Part shown: positions 33,029 to 48,726 of the stretch, in pieces
How the letters are laid out: every line of letters begins with the position of its first letter
How positions within the stretch are numbered: the first letter of the stretch is position 1
Assembly (NCBI RefSeq): GCF_000801105.2
Contig: NC_079511.1
Location: forward strand, 24,079,792-24,143,791
Source: Raphanus sativus
Lineage: Eukaryota > Streptophyta > Magnoliopsida > Brassicales > Brassicaceae
Direction of reading: 5' to 3'
Length of the DNA stretch: 64,000 nt
Notes under the pieces: model-generated
The model's database searches: none
The model's input: the letters and a program-made list of their open reading frames with translations, nothing else
Told to the model about the DNA's origin: nothing
Program-made: the position numbers and the translations under genes

Positions 33029-35365
33029 ATGGAAGGATCTGAAGCTGATAAGCTTCCTCGTCAAGGCCGAAAGGCTCTGTCTTTGAGCGTTTCCTTCAAT
33101 GGGTGGAGAAAGGCGAACTCAGCCTACAAGTCTTGGGCTATAAAAATGTCTCTTTTGCACAAACCCACATGGCAAAAAGCTGGAATCTTGGAAGCAGTCA
33201 TGGCATCTACTATAGGATTCAACCAGAACACAGATCTCCTTCTGGGTATTGCTGGGAGATGGTGTCCTGAAACGAACTCCTTTGTGTTTCCTTGGGGTGA
33301 AGCAACAGTAACATTAGAGGATGTCATGATTCTTCTAGGGCTCTCTGTTTTGGGTTCCCCTGTTTTTGCTCCTCTGGATGGCTCAGGGGAGAAGATAAAG
33401 GCCAAGCTGGAGCAGGAATGGCTCATGCTTAAGACAGAAAAAGTCAGTTCTAGGGTAACTCAAGCCACATGGATGAGGAGGTTCAGGGACAGTGGTGATG
33501 AGCTTGAGCATGTGGCTTTCCTTGTGTTGTGGCTTAGCTACTTTGTGTTTCCATCACGGTACTATCATATGGATGATGCTGTTTTCTCAGTTGCTATTCT
33601 TCTTTCAAGTGGTGTTAGGATTGCTTTGGCTCCAGCTGTCATTGCACACTTGTATGCTGATCTAAGTCTCTTGAAAAACCACACTTGTGCTTTCACTAGA
33701 TCTAAGTATATCAACAAGATTGAGCTGAATGCTTTGTTTAAGTTGGTCCAAGCTTGGACATATGAGAGATTCAAGGAACTACGACCGCCCAAACACACTA
33801 AGCCGTTGCTAAATGGTGAGCCAAGGTTTGCTCTTTGGGATGACTCGGAACAAAAGATAACAAAGAGCAGTGTGAGGAAGATACTTGCAGACTCGAAAAT
33901 GGACAGCTTTGAGTGGCGTCCCTAAACAAAATCTTTGGAGAACTGGAAGTTTCCTCGGTTTTACCCTGAGAAACCGATGAGGGTTCAGGTTGATGAGAAT
34001 CTTGATGATGAACTTATCTCCTTTGCTAGATGCGTCAAGGTGTCTGACCTTGTTGGAATCCACAGTGTGGAACACTACTTTCCCAACCGAGTGGCTTCAC
34101 AGTTTGGAATGATTCAGGATGTTCCTTGTCGTCCTGTTAACAGGAGTAACCTCTCCAAAGAGGCAGCTTGGGAGGAGTACAACAAGCTTATTGATAGATT
34201 GACATTGTACATCCCTTCTCGTTCTTCAGTATCTTGTTTTACTTCAATTTTCTGCGAGTGGCGGAGGAAGAATCATCGAGCTGCTGAATCATTGACACCA
34301 AGAAACAACATAGGTGATGGTGATGATGGTACATCTGACCATGTTCCTTCTAGTTCTAAGAAACGGAAGTCAATGAAGCGAGTTTGTAAGGACAGTGAGA
34401 CTCATATAGTTCCATCAGAGAAGGATGAGGAAGATGATAGCTTGACCATTGGTCAAGCAATGAGATCGAGAAAGAAGAATAAAGCTATGTGCTGCTCATC
34501 TGATGAAAACCACTCGTTAGATCCTCCTCCTAAGGTGTTGCCGTTAAGAGAAGCGGTTCAAAAGCTGGGAAAAGAGTTTCCTGCAGAACTCAAAAGGTCT
34601 AGATATCTTAGAACACCTACAAATGTGAGACCCGAGATAGCAGATTCTGGTGGATCAGCTTCAAGAGAAGTTCCACTTAATGAGTTGTGCCAGAAGGAAG
34701 TAGTGCTGAAGAGGAAGAGTGAGTATTTGGGAGACAATCAAGCTAGTGAGGATGATGAAGATGAGAGTTGTAAGGATTGTTAGGATAACATTACCACGGC
34801 TGAGATGGTCATAGACAGAGAGAAAGGTGTAAAAGATGCTTTTGAATCACTTGGAAAAAGAAACAATAGACTTGAGGCAGATAAAAATGATGCATTGATC
34901 CGTCAAAAGGTTGCTTATGAGGATGAAACTGTAGCACAACGAGAAGAAACGGGAAACAAAGCAGGGAAGAAGATAGTTCTGAGCTCAGCTAATTGTAAGA
35001 ACTCTTCAGATCCTCCTCTTGGTGCCAATGGAGGAGGAGTAGTTGACATTGTTGTGTCACTACCAGATACAAGACAAAAGTGTAATGCTGAGATTGGTGT
35101 AAATGGAAGCAACACTGAGAAAAAGAAGATTATAGTCGCTGGTGGAACCAAGGAAGCAAAGTGTTTGCTTCATAAAGATGGAGAAAGTCAGAGATCCAAT
35201 GAGAAGGAAAATGTTGATGGAGGTTTGAAGCAGAAAAATCTTGCAATAGATGAGATACCATTGAACCTAGAGACACGTATGATGAAGGTGGAGAAGACTT
35301 TGGCAAAGATCAGAGAATGGAAAACCATAGCAAGAAACCAGGCCAAAAATGGAATTACTGCTTAG
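33029..35365 (+). pseudogene. Plant mobile domain gene, copy 3, two stop codons
   Basis: Homology to copy 2 runs from MEGSEADKLP to the C-terminal KVEKTLAKIREW in one uninterrupted frame, apart from two nonsense codons. The first at 33923-33925 replaces the Tyr of WRPYTKP (TAC to TAA). The second at 34781-34783 replaces the Tyr of CKDCYDK (TAT to TAG). No frameshift separates the three open segments, so inactivation is recent or the short N-terminal PMD product (298 aa) may still be made. The copia element E1 inserted about 340 bp upstream of the start. Its 3' end converges on MNS1, 340 bp away. Confidence 0.88.
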
Positions 35366-35704
35366 GAATGTCACATGTTCTCAACTTTTGGTGTTTTGCA
35401 CAATGTTTAGGGACTTTCTTATTAGAGACAATTCTGTGAGGTTTTGGTCTGTTTTTGAAAGATCTCTTAATTTGGAGGAGAACCATTACTTACTCTTCTG
35501 TTCCATTAAACTATCTCAGCTTCAGATAATATGTCTACTTTTCCACAAAATCTTAGAAAACAGTAAAGTTACTTCTACTAATTGCTGTGGCAAAAAAAGC
35601 TGTCCATCTGTTCTTTATCTGTTATCCAAACTAATACAACAATGTGCCTCGAACTTTGTTGTTATTATATAATATCAAATTCCATTTGAGCAGTAAACTG
35701 TCTA

Positions 35705-39869
<4,165 letters not shown>

Positions 39870-40049
39870 CTCTCTCTCTCACTCACTCAGCAGCAAAAAC
39901 AGAGTCGAATTGGGAAGTCAGATTCCATGAAACAGAGGAAGAAGAAATCGAAAAAAGGATTCAACTTTGCGAATCCTCTCAATGAGATGGAAGAAGAGAC
40001 GAAAGCTTTATTAAATGAATCGAAGTTACAGATCCGATTTAAGATTTAG

Positions 40050-40674
40050 CAGGTCGGGTTGACGAAGAAGAATAAATGTAGAACGAAACAACAAACAGTA
40101 CATGAAACACCAAAACAATCATATATTTACTTATATGGTCCTTTATTTTATTTTTTTTAATTAGTCAATAAATAAAGATAAACTTTATTAACAGCATTTT
40201 TACAAAAATTGTCAAATAATTAGCACAAAATATATAAAATGATATTCATTAAGAAAAAATAATTTTCTCGACTTATATTTTGTTGAACAAAAAGAAACTA
40301 AATGATAAACTTTAAAAAATAAACTCTAAATTTTTAAAATTAAATTCTTGATATACTATCTTTTTACATTTTGTTATTTTGAGATATTTTATAAAATAAT
40401 ATATTTATTTAAAGTTAAATGATAAAATGATAAAGGTCAGTTCACATCTGTCAAGTCAAACAGTGATGAAGTTGCGTCTGCTGGTTCTAGCCGGAGTTCG
40501 AATCAAACATGGGCTATAGAAAGTACCGAGGCTCATAATCGAAAAATCTCGTGAGTTGCTAAATGTTTTGAGTTTAACCTAAGGTAGAGATCATGTGTTT
40601 GCTAAGCATCTTAAGAAGTTGTTCTTGCATTCCAAAAACATTATAGAGATATCAGAACTCTGAAAAGTTATCAA
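40050..40674. other. Intergenic between MNS1 and the GATA remnant
   Basis: MNS1 leader sequence followed by AT-rich DNA. Nothing else is identified. The ZML2-like gene's missing 5' exons would be expected here. Confidence 0.4.
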
Positions 40675-40739
40675 TTGATTCAATGTCAAGACATATACAT
40701 TACATTAGCACAGCCATACTGTAATTGTGAACACTTCTT

Positions 40740-41277
40740 CCTTCGAATTTCTCTGGAGCCTGTAAGATGCCGGCACTGTAGAATCGAGGAGAAGTCAACT
40801 CCAATGATGCGTTGTGGACCTAAAGGGCCAAGAACACTTTGCAATGCATGTGGATTTATGTGGGCGAACAAGGTAAGCCAGTACTTACCTATATATTTTG
40901 CTCGTTTTGTAGTAAAATGGATTCATCGATTTGTCTGTCTAAGTGACTACACATAATCATAGATGCTTTTAGAGACTTATCCAAAGGCGCTCCTCAAACA
41001 GACAAAGATCTTAGGTTAAATAAGAGTAAAGTAAGTAAGTCACACCATCATGTTTTGAACAAATAGTTTGTTGTGCTAAAACGAATTCATCCTTCTTCAT
41101 ATGTACTCAAAGTTCATTATAATAAGCAACATCCTGATATATCTTGTTGCAGGATGCAAATCTTGAGGCTGATCAAATGATGATGACAGTTGCTAATGAC
41201 ATAAGCACCTCACAGTCACAGTGTTGGCTCTTATTACAAGCAAGAGAATCTGAAACAGAGTTTGATCATCTCAGGTG
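40740..41277 (+). pseudogene. ZML2-like GATA zinc-finger gene remnant
   Basis: Three exon-like segments match the C-terminal half of ZML/TIFY GATA factors. The first (about 40740-40871) encodes a complete C-x2-C-x20-C-x2-C finger ([14 protein letters not shown] ... [14 protein letters not shown]) followed by a GTAAGC donor. The second (about 40963-41030) encodes FRDLSKGAPQTDKDLRLNKS. The third (about 41156-41277) encodes DANLEADQMMMTVANDIS and ends near a TGA. The TIFY and CCT domains normally upstream are missing and no initiator is evident. Position next to MNS1 and MTPC4 fits AT1G51600 (ZML2), so this is probably the syntenic copy, decayed after genome duplication. Confidence 0.75.
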
Positions 41278-41482
41278 ATAAACTGAGTCTGTCACGATAT
41301 AATCTTGGTGATAATGCTCTATTATGTATAGTCTGTCATGATTCAAAATGCTTCATAAACTGTTGTTGCATTGGTCCACCAGACTTCTGATCCAATGTTG
41401 CAGTCTCGGTTGTATGCAATTAACTTTTATTTAAGATCTTAGCAAAAGAGTGTGCTCCTTATATCCAGGGTTTCGGGACTTA

Positions 41483-41738
41483 GAGCATTTCCAATATAAA
41501 ATTCTAATTTTTCCTCTAAAATATAGTAAAAATGAATATGGAATAAAAGTGCTCCAAGTCTTCAATCCCACTCTATTGTTCACTCCATAATGGAGTCCTG
41601 AACAAAAAAAAACAGAACTCTATTTATAGAGTAAACTTCAAAATAGAGTGATATATGAAGTTGAGTTGGATCATTTGTTACTCCATATTCACTTTATTCC
41701 ATTTTGAAGTAAAAAATGGAGTTGAATTGGAAATGCCT
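41483..41738. mobile_element. Tourist/Harbinger-like MITE
   Basis: A 256-bp element with imperfect terminal repeats GAGCATTTCCAAT / ATTGGAAATGCCT, flanked by TTA (41480-41482 and 41739-41741). A TTA/TAA duplication is typical of PIF/Harbinger MITEs. The interior also folds back (CTCCATAATGGAGT). Confidence 0.65.
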
Positions 41739-42377
41739 TTAGCTCCATGTAAAGAAAATCATGGTTTTACATCTTAAATGCCTCAAGTCAAACTTATAAT
41801 CAACAGAACGAAAATAAAAGAAAAATTGCTTGTGATTTTTCTTTGTTGTCAACAAGACTTGTGATAAAAAGATTTTTTTGACTTCGTGATAATATTAGCC
41901 TATAGAAAATTGCTGAAAAGTATTTGATTAAAAAAAATTGCTGAAAAGATATTTAATTGCGACTGTGACTGCTTTCTTTGTTTTCAAGGGCATACAAGAT
42001 TTTCTTTATAATATCACAATTGTTCAGAGATATTTTTGATTCCATGCTTGTTTTCATATGAAGGAAATATGCTCTTGAAATTTCAGGAATTATCTTATCT
42101 TGTCAAGAAAATCTGATATCATGTTTTAACCTTTAAAAATAAGATATTTGGCTTATTCAAATTTGAAACACCAATTACATTTCTTAGATATTGTATATAT
42201 AACACTTCAATGTTTTAAGAACATTCACATTGATAACTTTAATCAAAAATTCTATAAAATTATATTAAATTAAAATTTTTAAATATAAATACATGTTAAC
42301 ATTATTATTTTATTAAAACAGCTATCAAGAAAATATTTATAGAATTTATATTTAAATAGAAAAGATATTAATATAAT
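41739..42377. other. AT-rich intergenic, no gene seen
   Basis: AT-rich sequence without a recognisable gene, between the MITE and the Helitron-like element. Confidence 0.4.
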
Positions 42378-42607
42378 CAATACTATTAAAATAGGAACAT
42401 AACTTATTGATATAGGTGTGGTCCAACTATTTTAATATAATTATTAAAGCCTCTTATTAATCGTTTAAAAATATATTATACAAATAAAAACACAAATATA
42501 ATTTAAAACATAAATATAATTTAAAACATAAATATAAAAATTAAAATTTTTAAAAAATGCAAAACAAAAAAATGTATCCGCACTTTTAAAAGCGGATCAT
42601 AATCTAG
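42378..42607 (+). mobile_element. Small non-autonomous Helitron
   Basis: The 5' end is TC (TCAATACTATTAAAATAGG). The 3' end is a short hairpin CCGC...GCGG followed about ten bases later by CTAG and a host T, the canonical Helitron 3' structure. About 230 bp, no coding capacity. No target duplication is expected for Helitrons. Confidence 0.65.
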
Positions 42608-43235
42608 TTTTATATTAAAACTCAGAACTAATACAAAATGATCATTCACTTTTATTTGTTCATTTGTGAGCTAATCTTTTAAATAGGTTAAAAAGCAGGA
42701 TATTCTTATATATATATATATATATATATATCTTTGTGGAGAATTTTTTTTATGAGGAATATAAATGATTTTAGTATCCTTATTTTATTTACTTCGTTCA
42801 AATATCTATCTGAATTTTCTTTCTATACAAATACCTTTTTTTTTTGAACACTTCTATACAAATACCCTAAATACAATATTCAATTTATGTTATTTTGGTC
42901 TAAAGATAAAATTTTTCCTCAGAACTAAAAAGAAAAAGAAAAAGAAAAAGAAAAAGAAAAGAGAAGAAAGATATTTTTTTGCTCGTCTTCTTAACTTGAT
43001 GGGCAACACGCAGAGAGCATCGTAGACTTACTTCCGCCGAGCGAGCCCTATCACACCACAAACTCAAAATCAACTTCCTCCTTTCACAACCCTTAAACCT
43101 TTTTCTTCACAGCTCTGTTTCCTGTAAACTGATTATCGAATCCCCTCTTCTCCGGGAACAAAAAGCAAAGCTTTCTCCTTTCTTCCCGGAAAATATAAAA
43201 AAAACCCAAACTTTGCATGCTCACAGGACTCTGAA
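42608..43235. promoter_or_regulatory. Upstream region of the MTPC4-like gene
   Basis: Contains a (TA)n microsatellite near 42710-42731 and an (AAAAAG)n tract near 42925-42962, then a C/T-rich leader before the ATG at 43236. No core promoter element was assigned. Confidence 0.4.
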
Positions 43236-46086
43236 ATGCAATCACCGCATCGCATATTCTCTCGGCTTCTTCTGCGTTCTCCATTGAAGAAGGGTTACAG
43301 CAGGGGAACAAGTGTCGGCGGCGGCGGCGGCTGCTCACTTCACTTGTTGCTGCAACTCGACGAGAGAAACGACGGAGCTGCTGTAGATTCGTCTCACCGG
43401 AGTTTCAGCTCTCTAATCCGTTCCAGTCCGCAGCTAAGAGGGTTTCTTTTATCAAGTCGAGGTCTTGGCGTGAGATGTTCTGTTTCGCTCGATAGAGATA
43501 CTACTACTACCCTTACTGATTCCTTCTCTTCTCACCGGAGTATGTTGTCTCCTTTTGACCTTAAAGTTTTCATTTTTATTAATTAATTAATTGTTAGTGT
43601 GCTCTACTGAGTGGTACTTGGTGTTGGGTATAAAACAGATTTCTTCACTCGGGCTAAACAAGTGAAGAGGATTGAGATCAATGATCAACATAGGTAATGC
43701 CTTGTTTCTGTTTTCTTGTAATGTGACTAGCTGTACTGGTCTTGTTTAAGTAATCTTGTTTGGTTTTCAATTGGGGCTGTGCTATTAATGGTTGTTTTCA
43801 AAAAAGTGCAAAACTTTTATCTCTTGTTGTGTCCTCATGAAAAAAAATCAGTTTTTTTCTTTTTTGGGTAGAATACGATGTTAACTAGCTTCTTTTTGGG
43901 TTTAGTTTCATAGCTTTTGTTGTTAAGTGACATATCATGAGAAGATGAATCCTTACATTTACCTTTTTAGCTAACTTCTCTGCTGGTGAAGCTCTCTAGT
44001 TTTATCTTTAGTTGGTTCTAATTTTTGAACATCTTGCAGTCAGAGAGCTGTCACTACTGCGCTATGGTGCAATTTCCTTGTGTTCTCGCTCAAGTTTGGG
44101 GTTTGGTGGACGAGCTCTAGCCATGTCATTATGGCTGAAGTTGTTCACTCTGTCGCTGATTTCGCTAACCAGGTTTGTTGCTGTTTTATGTCTTTTTTAG
44201 CTTTCTTTTTTGTGTCCAGTTTAGTGTATTAACTATTGGGTGCAGAAGAGGAACTGATACATTTTGATGTTATAGGCACTTCTTGCTTATGGGCTCAGTA
44301 GCTCAAGGCGTGCACCAGATGCACTTCATCCGTGAGTCTCTATTAATCTTTATATAACACTATTCGGTAGTGGACACAGAACAGCTTTCTATTGTTTGAA
44401 AATTTGTTAAACCAAGTTTGTTTCCTTGCTCAGATATGGCTACTCAAAGGAAAGATTTGTATGGTCTTTGATATCTGCTGTTGGTATCTTTTGCCTTGGG
44501 TCTGGTGCTACCATTGTTAATGGAGTACAGAACTTGTGGACTTCTCAGGTAATTGGCTCGGAACATTATCTGCTATTTGATCTTTGGGTTGTTAGATAGT
44601 TTTGTACATTTTCTCTATGCTGTTTTTTCATCAATTTTTTTTTATAATGTTGCTCAGCCACCTCCAAATATGGAATATGCTGCTTTGGTAATTGGTGGCT
44701 CTTTTCTGATTGAAGGTAACAAGTTTTTTTTCTTACGTCACCGTCAAGCCTACACACTCAATGCTGTTTGTTAATAATCTTGTATGTATTAAAGGTGCTT
44801 CGCTTCTCGTTGCAATTCAATCTGTCAAAAAAGGGGCTGCACAAGAAGGCATGACCATTAGAGATTATATATGGCGTGGTCATGATCCTACTTCTGTTGC
44901 TGTTATGACAGAGGTATTACTTTTGTATCAGTTTTTCTGAATATATTCAAAAACAGAGCAATATAATGTTGCTAGAGTAAACCATTGAAAGTCAATGCTA
45001 AATAATATCATGTATTTGATTATCTGTTGGTCAATACTCAATACTGTATACACGCAGGACGGCGCTGCAGTGACAGGTTTGGCAATTGCTGCGGCATCTC
45101 TTGTTGCTGTCAAAATGACAGGAAATCCTATTTATGATCCTATAGGATCTATTGTTGTCGGAAATTTACTTGGAATGGTACGTTCTCTACTTAATTTCTA
45201 ATATTGTTTATACATATATATATATACACATACATATGCTACGACCAAAGAGCATGGACTTTTACTAGGTGGCTATATTTCTCATTCAACGGAACCGACA
45301 TGCCTTGATTGGAAGAGCAATGGATGATCAAGATATGCGTAAAGTTCTTCATTTTTTAAAGAACGACTCGGTACATATTTCTGCTTCTTGTAACTCAGAA
45401 ATCTTTTACATATAATAGCTGCTAGGGTGAAGTCAATGATGGAATTTTTGGTGTGTAGGCTGTAGATGCTTTATACGATTGCAAAAGTGAAGTGATTGGC
45501 CCTGGATCCTTCAGATTCAAGGCTGAAATAGGTGAGTTTCTTCAACTGTTGAAAGGTTTCCTTGGCTTAGCAAGAAGAAGATAAAAAGGCAAAACCTTAA
45601 AAGATTGAAGTATTAACTGATATATGCAAAACAGATTTCAACGGGCAGGTTGTTGTCCAAAACTATCTGAAGAGAACTGGGCGTGAAGAGTGGGCGAAGC
45701 AGGTAACTAAAGTTGCAGCCTTTATCTCACAGTTGTCTCTTTTTAGCTGATGAGCTTATGTATGGTTACTTACTTCAAAATTTCTGATTATTGATGGTGT
45801 ATTTGCTCAGTTTCGCGAGGCTGCAAAGAGGGGAGACGATTCTGCAATGCTCAATGTTATGTCAAACTACGGTATCCGCCAAGTTCTTTTACTTGTGGAT
45901 TTGTCATAGTTTTATGTCCCAAGTTTGAAACAAAACCTGAGTAATATCATTGTTGCAGGTGAGGAGGTTGTAACGGCTTTAGGAAGCGAAGTAGACCGGT
46001 TAGAGAAAGAGATCCAAGAGCTTGTCCCTGGAATCCAGCACGTTGACATCGAAGCACACAATCCTATAGACCAATCTCTACTATGA
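43236..46086 (+). CDS. MTPC4: Cation efflux (CDF) transporter, MTPC4-like
   Basis: A 13-exon gene; the splice model gives 463 aa with all phases consistent. Coding exons: 43236-43539, 43639-43693, 44040-44172, 44276-44331, 44434-44548, 44658-44715, 44795-44913, 45058-45177, 45269-45370, 45459-45531, 45635-45702, 45811-45871, 45959-46086. It matches Arabidopsis AT1G51610 (about 457 aa), a cation diffusion facilitator related to animal SLC30A9/ZnT9. The Arg/Ser-rich, acid-poor N-terminus looks like a mitochondrial or plastid transit peptide. Membrane segments follow, including the HSVADFANQ motif (HxxxD metal site), LVIGGSFLIEGASLLVAI and EDGAAVTGLAIAAASLVAV, then a cytosolic-type C-terminal domain. 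Predicted zinc/divalent cation transport; localisation is inferred. Confidence 0.93.
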
Positions 46087-46914
46087 TCTGAAACTTTCTT
46101 CCAAAGGGTCTGAGTTAATCGATACATTCCTCTTGGCCTCGAAAAATGGAAGCCACGAGTCTGACACTCTTGGAGAAATAGTTAAGAGTGTTGTGTCAGG
46201 TTTCTGATTTGGAAATATGTGCTGATGAATTCTTCTCTGTCGCGTTTTTTGATGTTAAAAACTCTCATAAGTGTAACTTTTAAAATTCTATGCACAACAA
46301 AAAGCTTGTTGTAGTGACGCTGAGTTGTAGTTCAGATCTTCATTGTATTTTTAGAATTTGAATTTGAAGTATGCTCTGAGTTAAAACGGCGTGTTTAGTA
46401 AGGAGAAAAGTTGTGTTAATAATTGAGCTTTTCCCTAGTCAAATCAAACGAAAGTGTCTGATCTTTGTCTGCTTAACAACCGCGTTTACCTGTTCATTTA
46501 AACAGATACAAGTTGTTTAAAGAAAATCGACTAAAAACACCACAAGAGGAAGTTGCCATTTTAAAAGAAAATATACAGAGCTGTTATAGTGATTTACACG
46601 ATCTTATAGATAAATATTATAGTTTCTTCAAGTGTCATATGCAACGTGGGAACCCCTAAAGCTGGTATTCACTAGAGAAGATGACTTTTCTTCGAAGCTG
46701 TCGTGGAAAAGTTCCTCTGCTCTTTTGTATTAAATGGCCATTTGTGTTTCTAAGAAACAGACAAACCAGTTTGCAGTGTTAGGCAATGACAGGCCTGAGG
46801 CGTCCCGTTTCTAAGTTCATTTGCTGTGTGTTAAATGCAAAACATCTAAAACCTTTTAGGAACTTTTGATTATATCTATTTTCTAACTATTTCTTTACCA
46901 AACGTTTCTATGCA
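46087..46914. other. MTPC4 3' flank and intergenic
   Basis: 3' UTR-like sequence and intergenic DNA. The missing 5' exons of the kinase remnant would lie here, but no start or signal peptide is recognisable. Confidence 0.4.
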
Positions 46915-48154
46915 GGTTCGGCTCCTTCCTTGGCAGAGAATCAATACAGCTATTCTCAGGTTAAGAAAATTACCAACAACTTCAATAGAATTCATGGAAA
47001 AGGACGATTTGGTGTGGTTTATCGAGAACCATATCTCCAGAGAGAATCATGGAGTTCTTAGTAGAAAAAAAGTAGCAGTAAAGATGCTAAACCGAGCATC
47101 AGTCTATGACATTCAACAGTTTACCAAAGAGGTAATTATAGTTTCCCTGAAAACAAATTAGGTATTTATTTATCACCAGCTGAATGTTTTGTTGGTCCAT
47201 CAGGTTCATGACTTTGTTAAAGTTCGTCACAAAAACTTGGTGAGACTCATTGGGTATTGCGATGAAGGTGAGCACTTGGCCCTAATCTACGAATTCGTGG
47301 GCAATGGAAACTTGCAGGATCATCTATCTGGTATATAACCACATTCCAATTTTTAGTTTGCTCTTCAAACTACAAAATGCCACAAGAAAGATAACCTCTG
47401 CGTTGATGTAACAGGCATGTTCGGTACTGTCCTTAGCTGGGAAAGCAGGTTAAAAATCATCATCGGAGTAGCTAAGGGTAACTTTAAGCTCAAGTTATTA
47501 AAAACAGAGTTTCTCTCAGTCATGGCCAAACACTGATGTTTGTAAAGTGCATTTATAGGTCTTAAGTATTTGCATAGAAAGTTGCAGGTCCTTCACAGAT
47601 ACATTAAGCCGACAAACATTCTACTCGACGGAAACTTTGAAGCGAAACTGGCTGATTTTGGGATGTCTAGATCCTTTCCAACTGACCCTAACACACAGGC
47701 GTCAAATAAGATTTATGTAATGATACCTAGAAGAGAACCTTACGTGCATAGCGAGTAAGTTTTCCTCATAAAAATTTAATGGACAATGAAGATGTTACTC
47801 TCCGAGTCACTGCTTTTGTTGTGATAATGCAGGTACTTCACTTCAAACAGGTTAACACAAACGAGCGACAATTATGCCTTTGGCATTGTTCTGTTGGAAA
47901 TGATAACCAATCAGCCTGTGGTTGACGTCAAACGTGAAAGTCCTCACATTGCCACGTGGTTCGATCTAGAGCTCGCGAAAGGCGATGCTCTAAGGCTTGT
48001 TGATCCCAGGCTTAACGGTGACTTTGAGCCTAACTCGGTCAGGAAAGCTATGGAGATAGCACGCGGTTGTGCAGCTGGAATTGAAACAAACATGAGCCAG
48101 GTTGTCAAGGAGCTGAAAGAGTGTCTGGCCTTAGAGAAGGCTCGGACTCGTTGA
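46915..48154 (+). pseudogene. LRR-I-type receptor kinase remnant (AT1G51620-like pseudokinase)
   Basis: Five exon-like blocks (46915-47131, 47204-47330, 47415-47477, 47559-47754, 47833-48154) have good splice sites and encode much of a kinase domain: [87 protein letters not shown] and a C-lobe ending ELKECLALEKARTR. The first block is frameshifted between the Gly-rich loop and VAVK. The catalytic HRD is HRY, so the catalytic Asp is gone, and the activation segment is poorly conserved (no APE). No ectodomain is present. Position agrees with AT1G51620. It could be an expressed pseudokinase with an unusual first exon, but the frameshift favours a pseudogene. Confidence 0.7.
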
Positions 48155-48726
48155 AGAACTGCCGAGACAACACAAGAGATTCAATGGTCGACACTATGAT
48201 TCAAAAAGCCTTTACGTGGTTCTCTTGGTTCGTCTTAATATTATGTTCTTGTATCATCATATTGTGTTTCTCTTCTGCCTCTCATCTTTGCTGCTTTGAT
48301 CTCTTTTATATCTAAATGAGTAATAAACAGATCATACACTGAATTATTCTCGCACAGTTGCTGCTTTTTTCCATTTCGCAGTTCAGCAATATTTGACGAC
48401 AAAGAAAGAACAATGTCTATCCCTCTCCTCTCTGTTCCTCCTCATACTTAAGTACTCAAACCACCGTTACCAAATGACTAGGAAGAAAAAACTATGAGCC
48501 AATAGATTCAATTCAAACTGTAAATTACGAAAGTTACCTTTCCTAAACAAGACAAGCCCAATGAGAGAATATACTTGACTAAAAAATCGAATTTGTACCG
48601 AACTAAACTTATCAATAAACAACCGGAACCCCTCTGGTAACTAGATGGCTTTTCACTTGGTGAGAAGACCCTTTCATGGTTTTTCTTGGCAAAAGCACTT
48701 CCCCTCGTAAATGAGACCAGAGAAGT
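48155..48726. other. Intergenic between convergent kinase remnant and MSR2
   Basis: 3' flanks of two converging genes. No further feature is seen. Confidence 0.4.
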
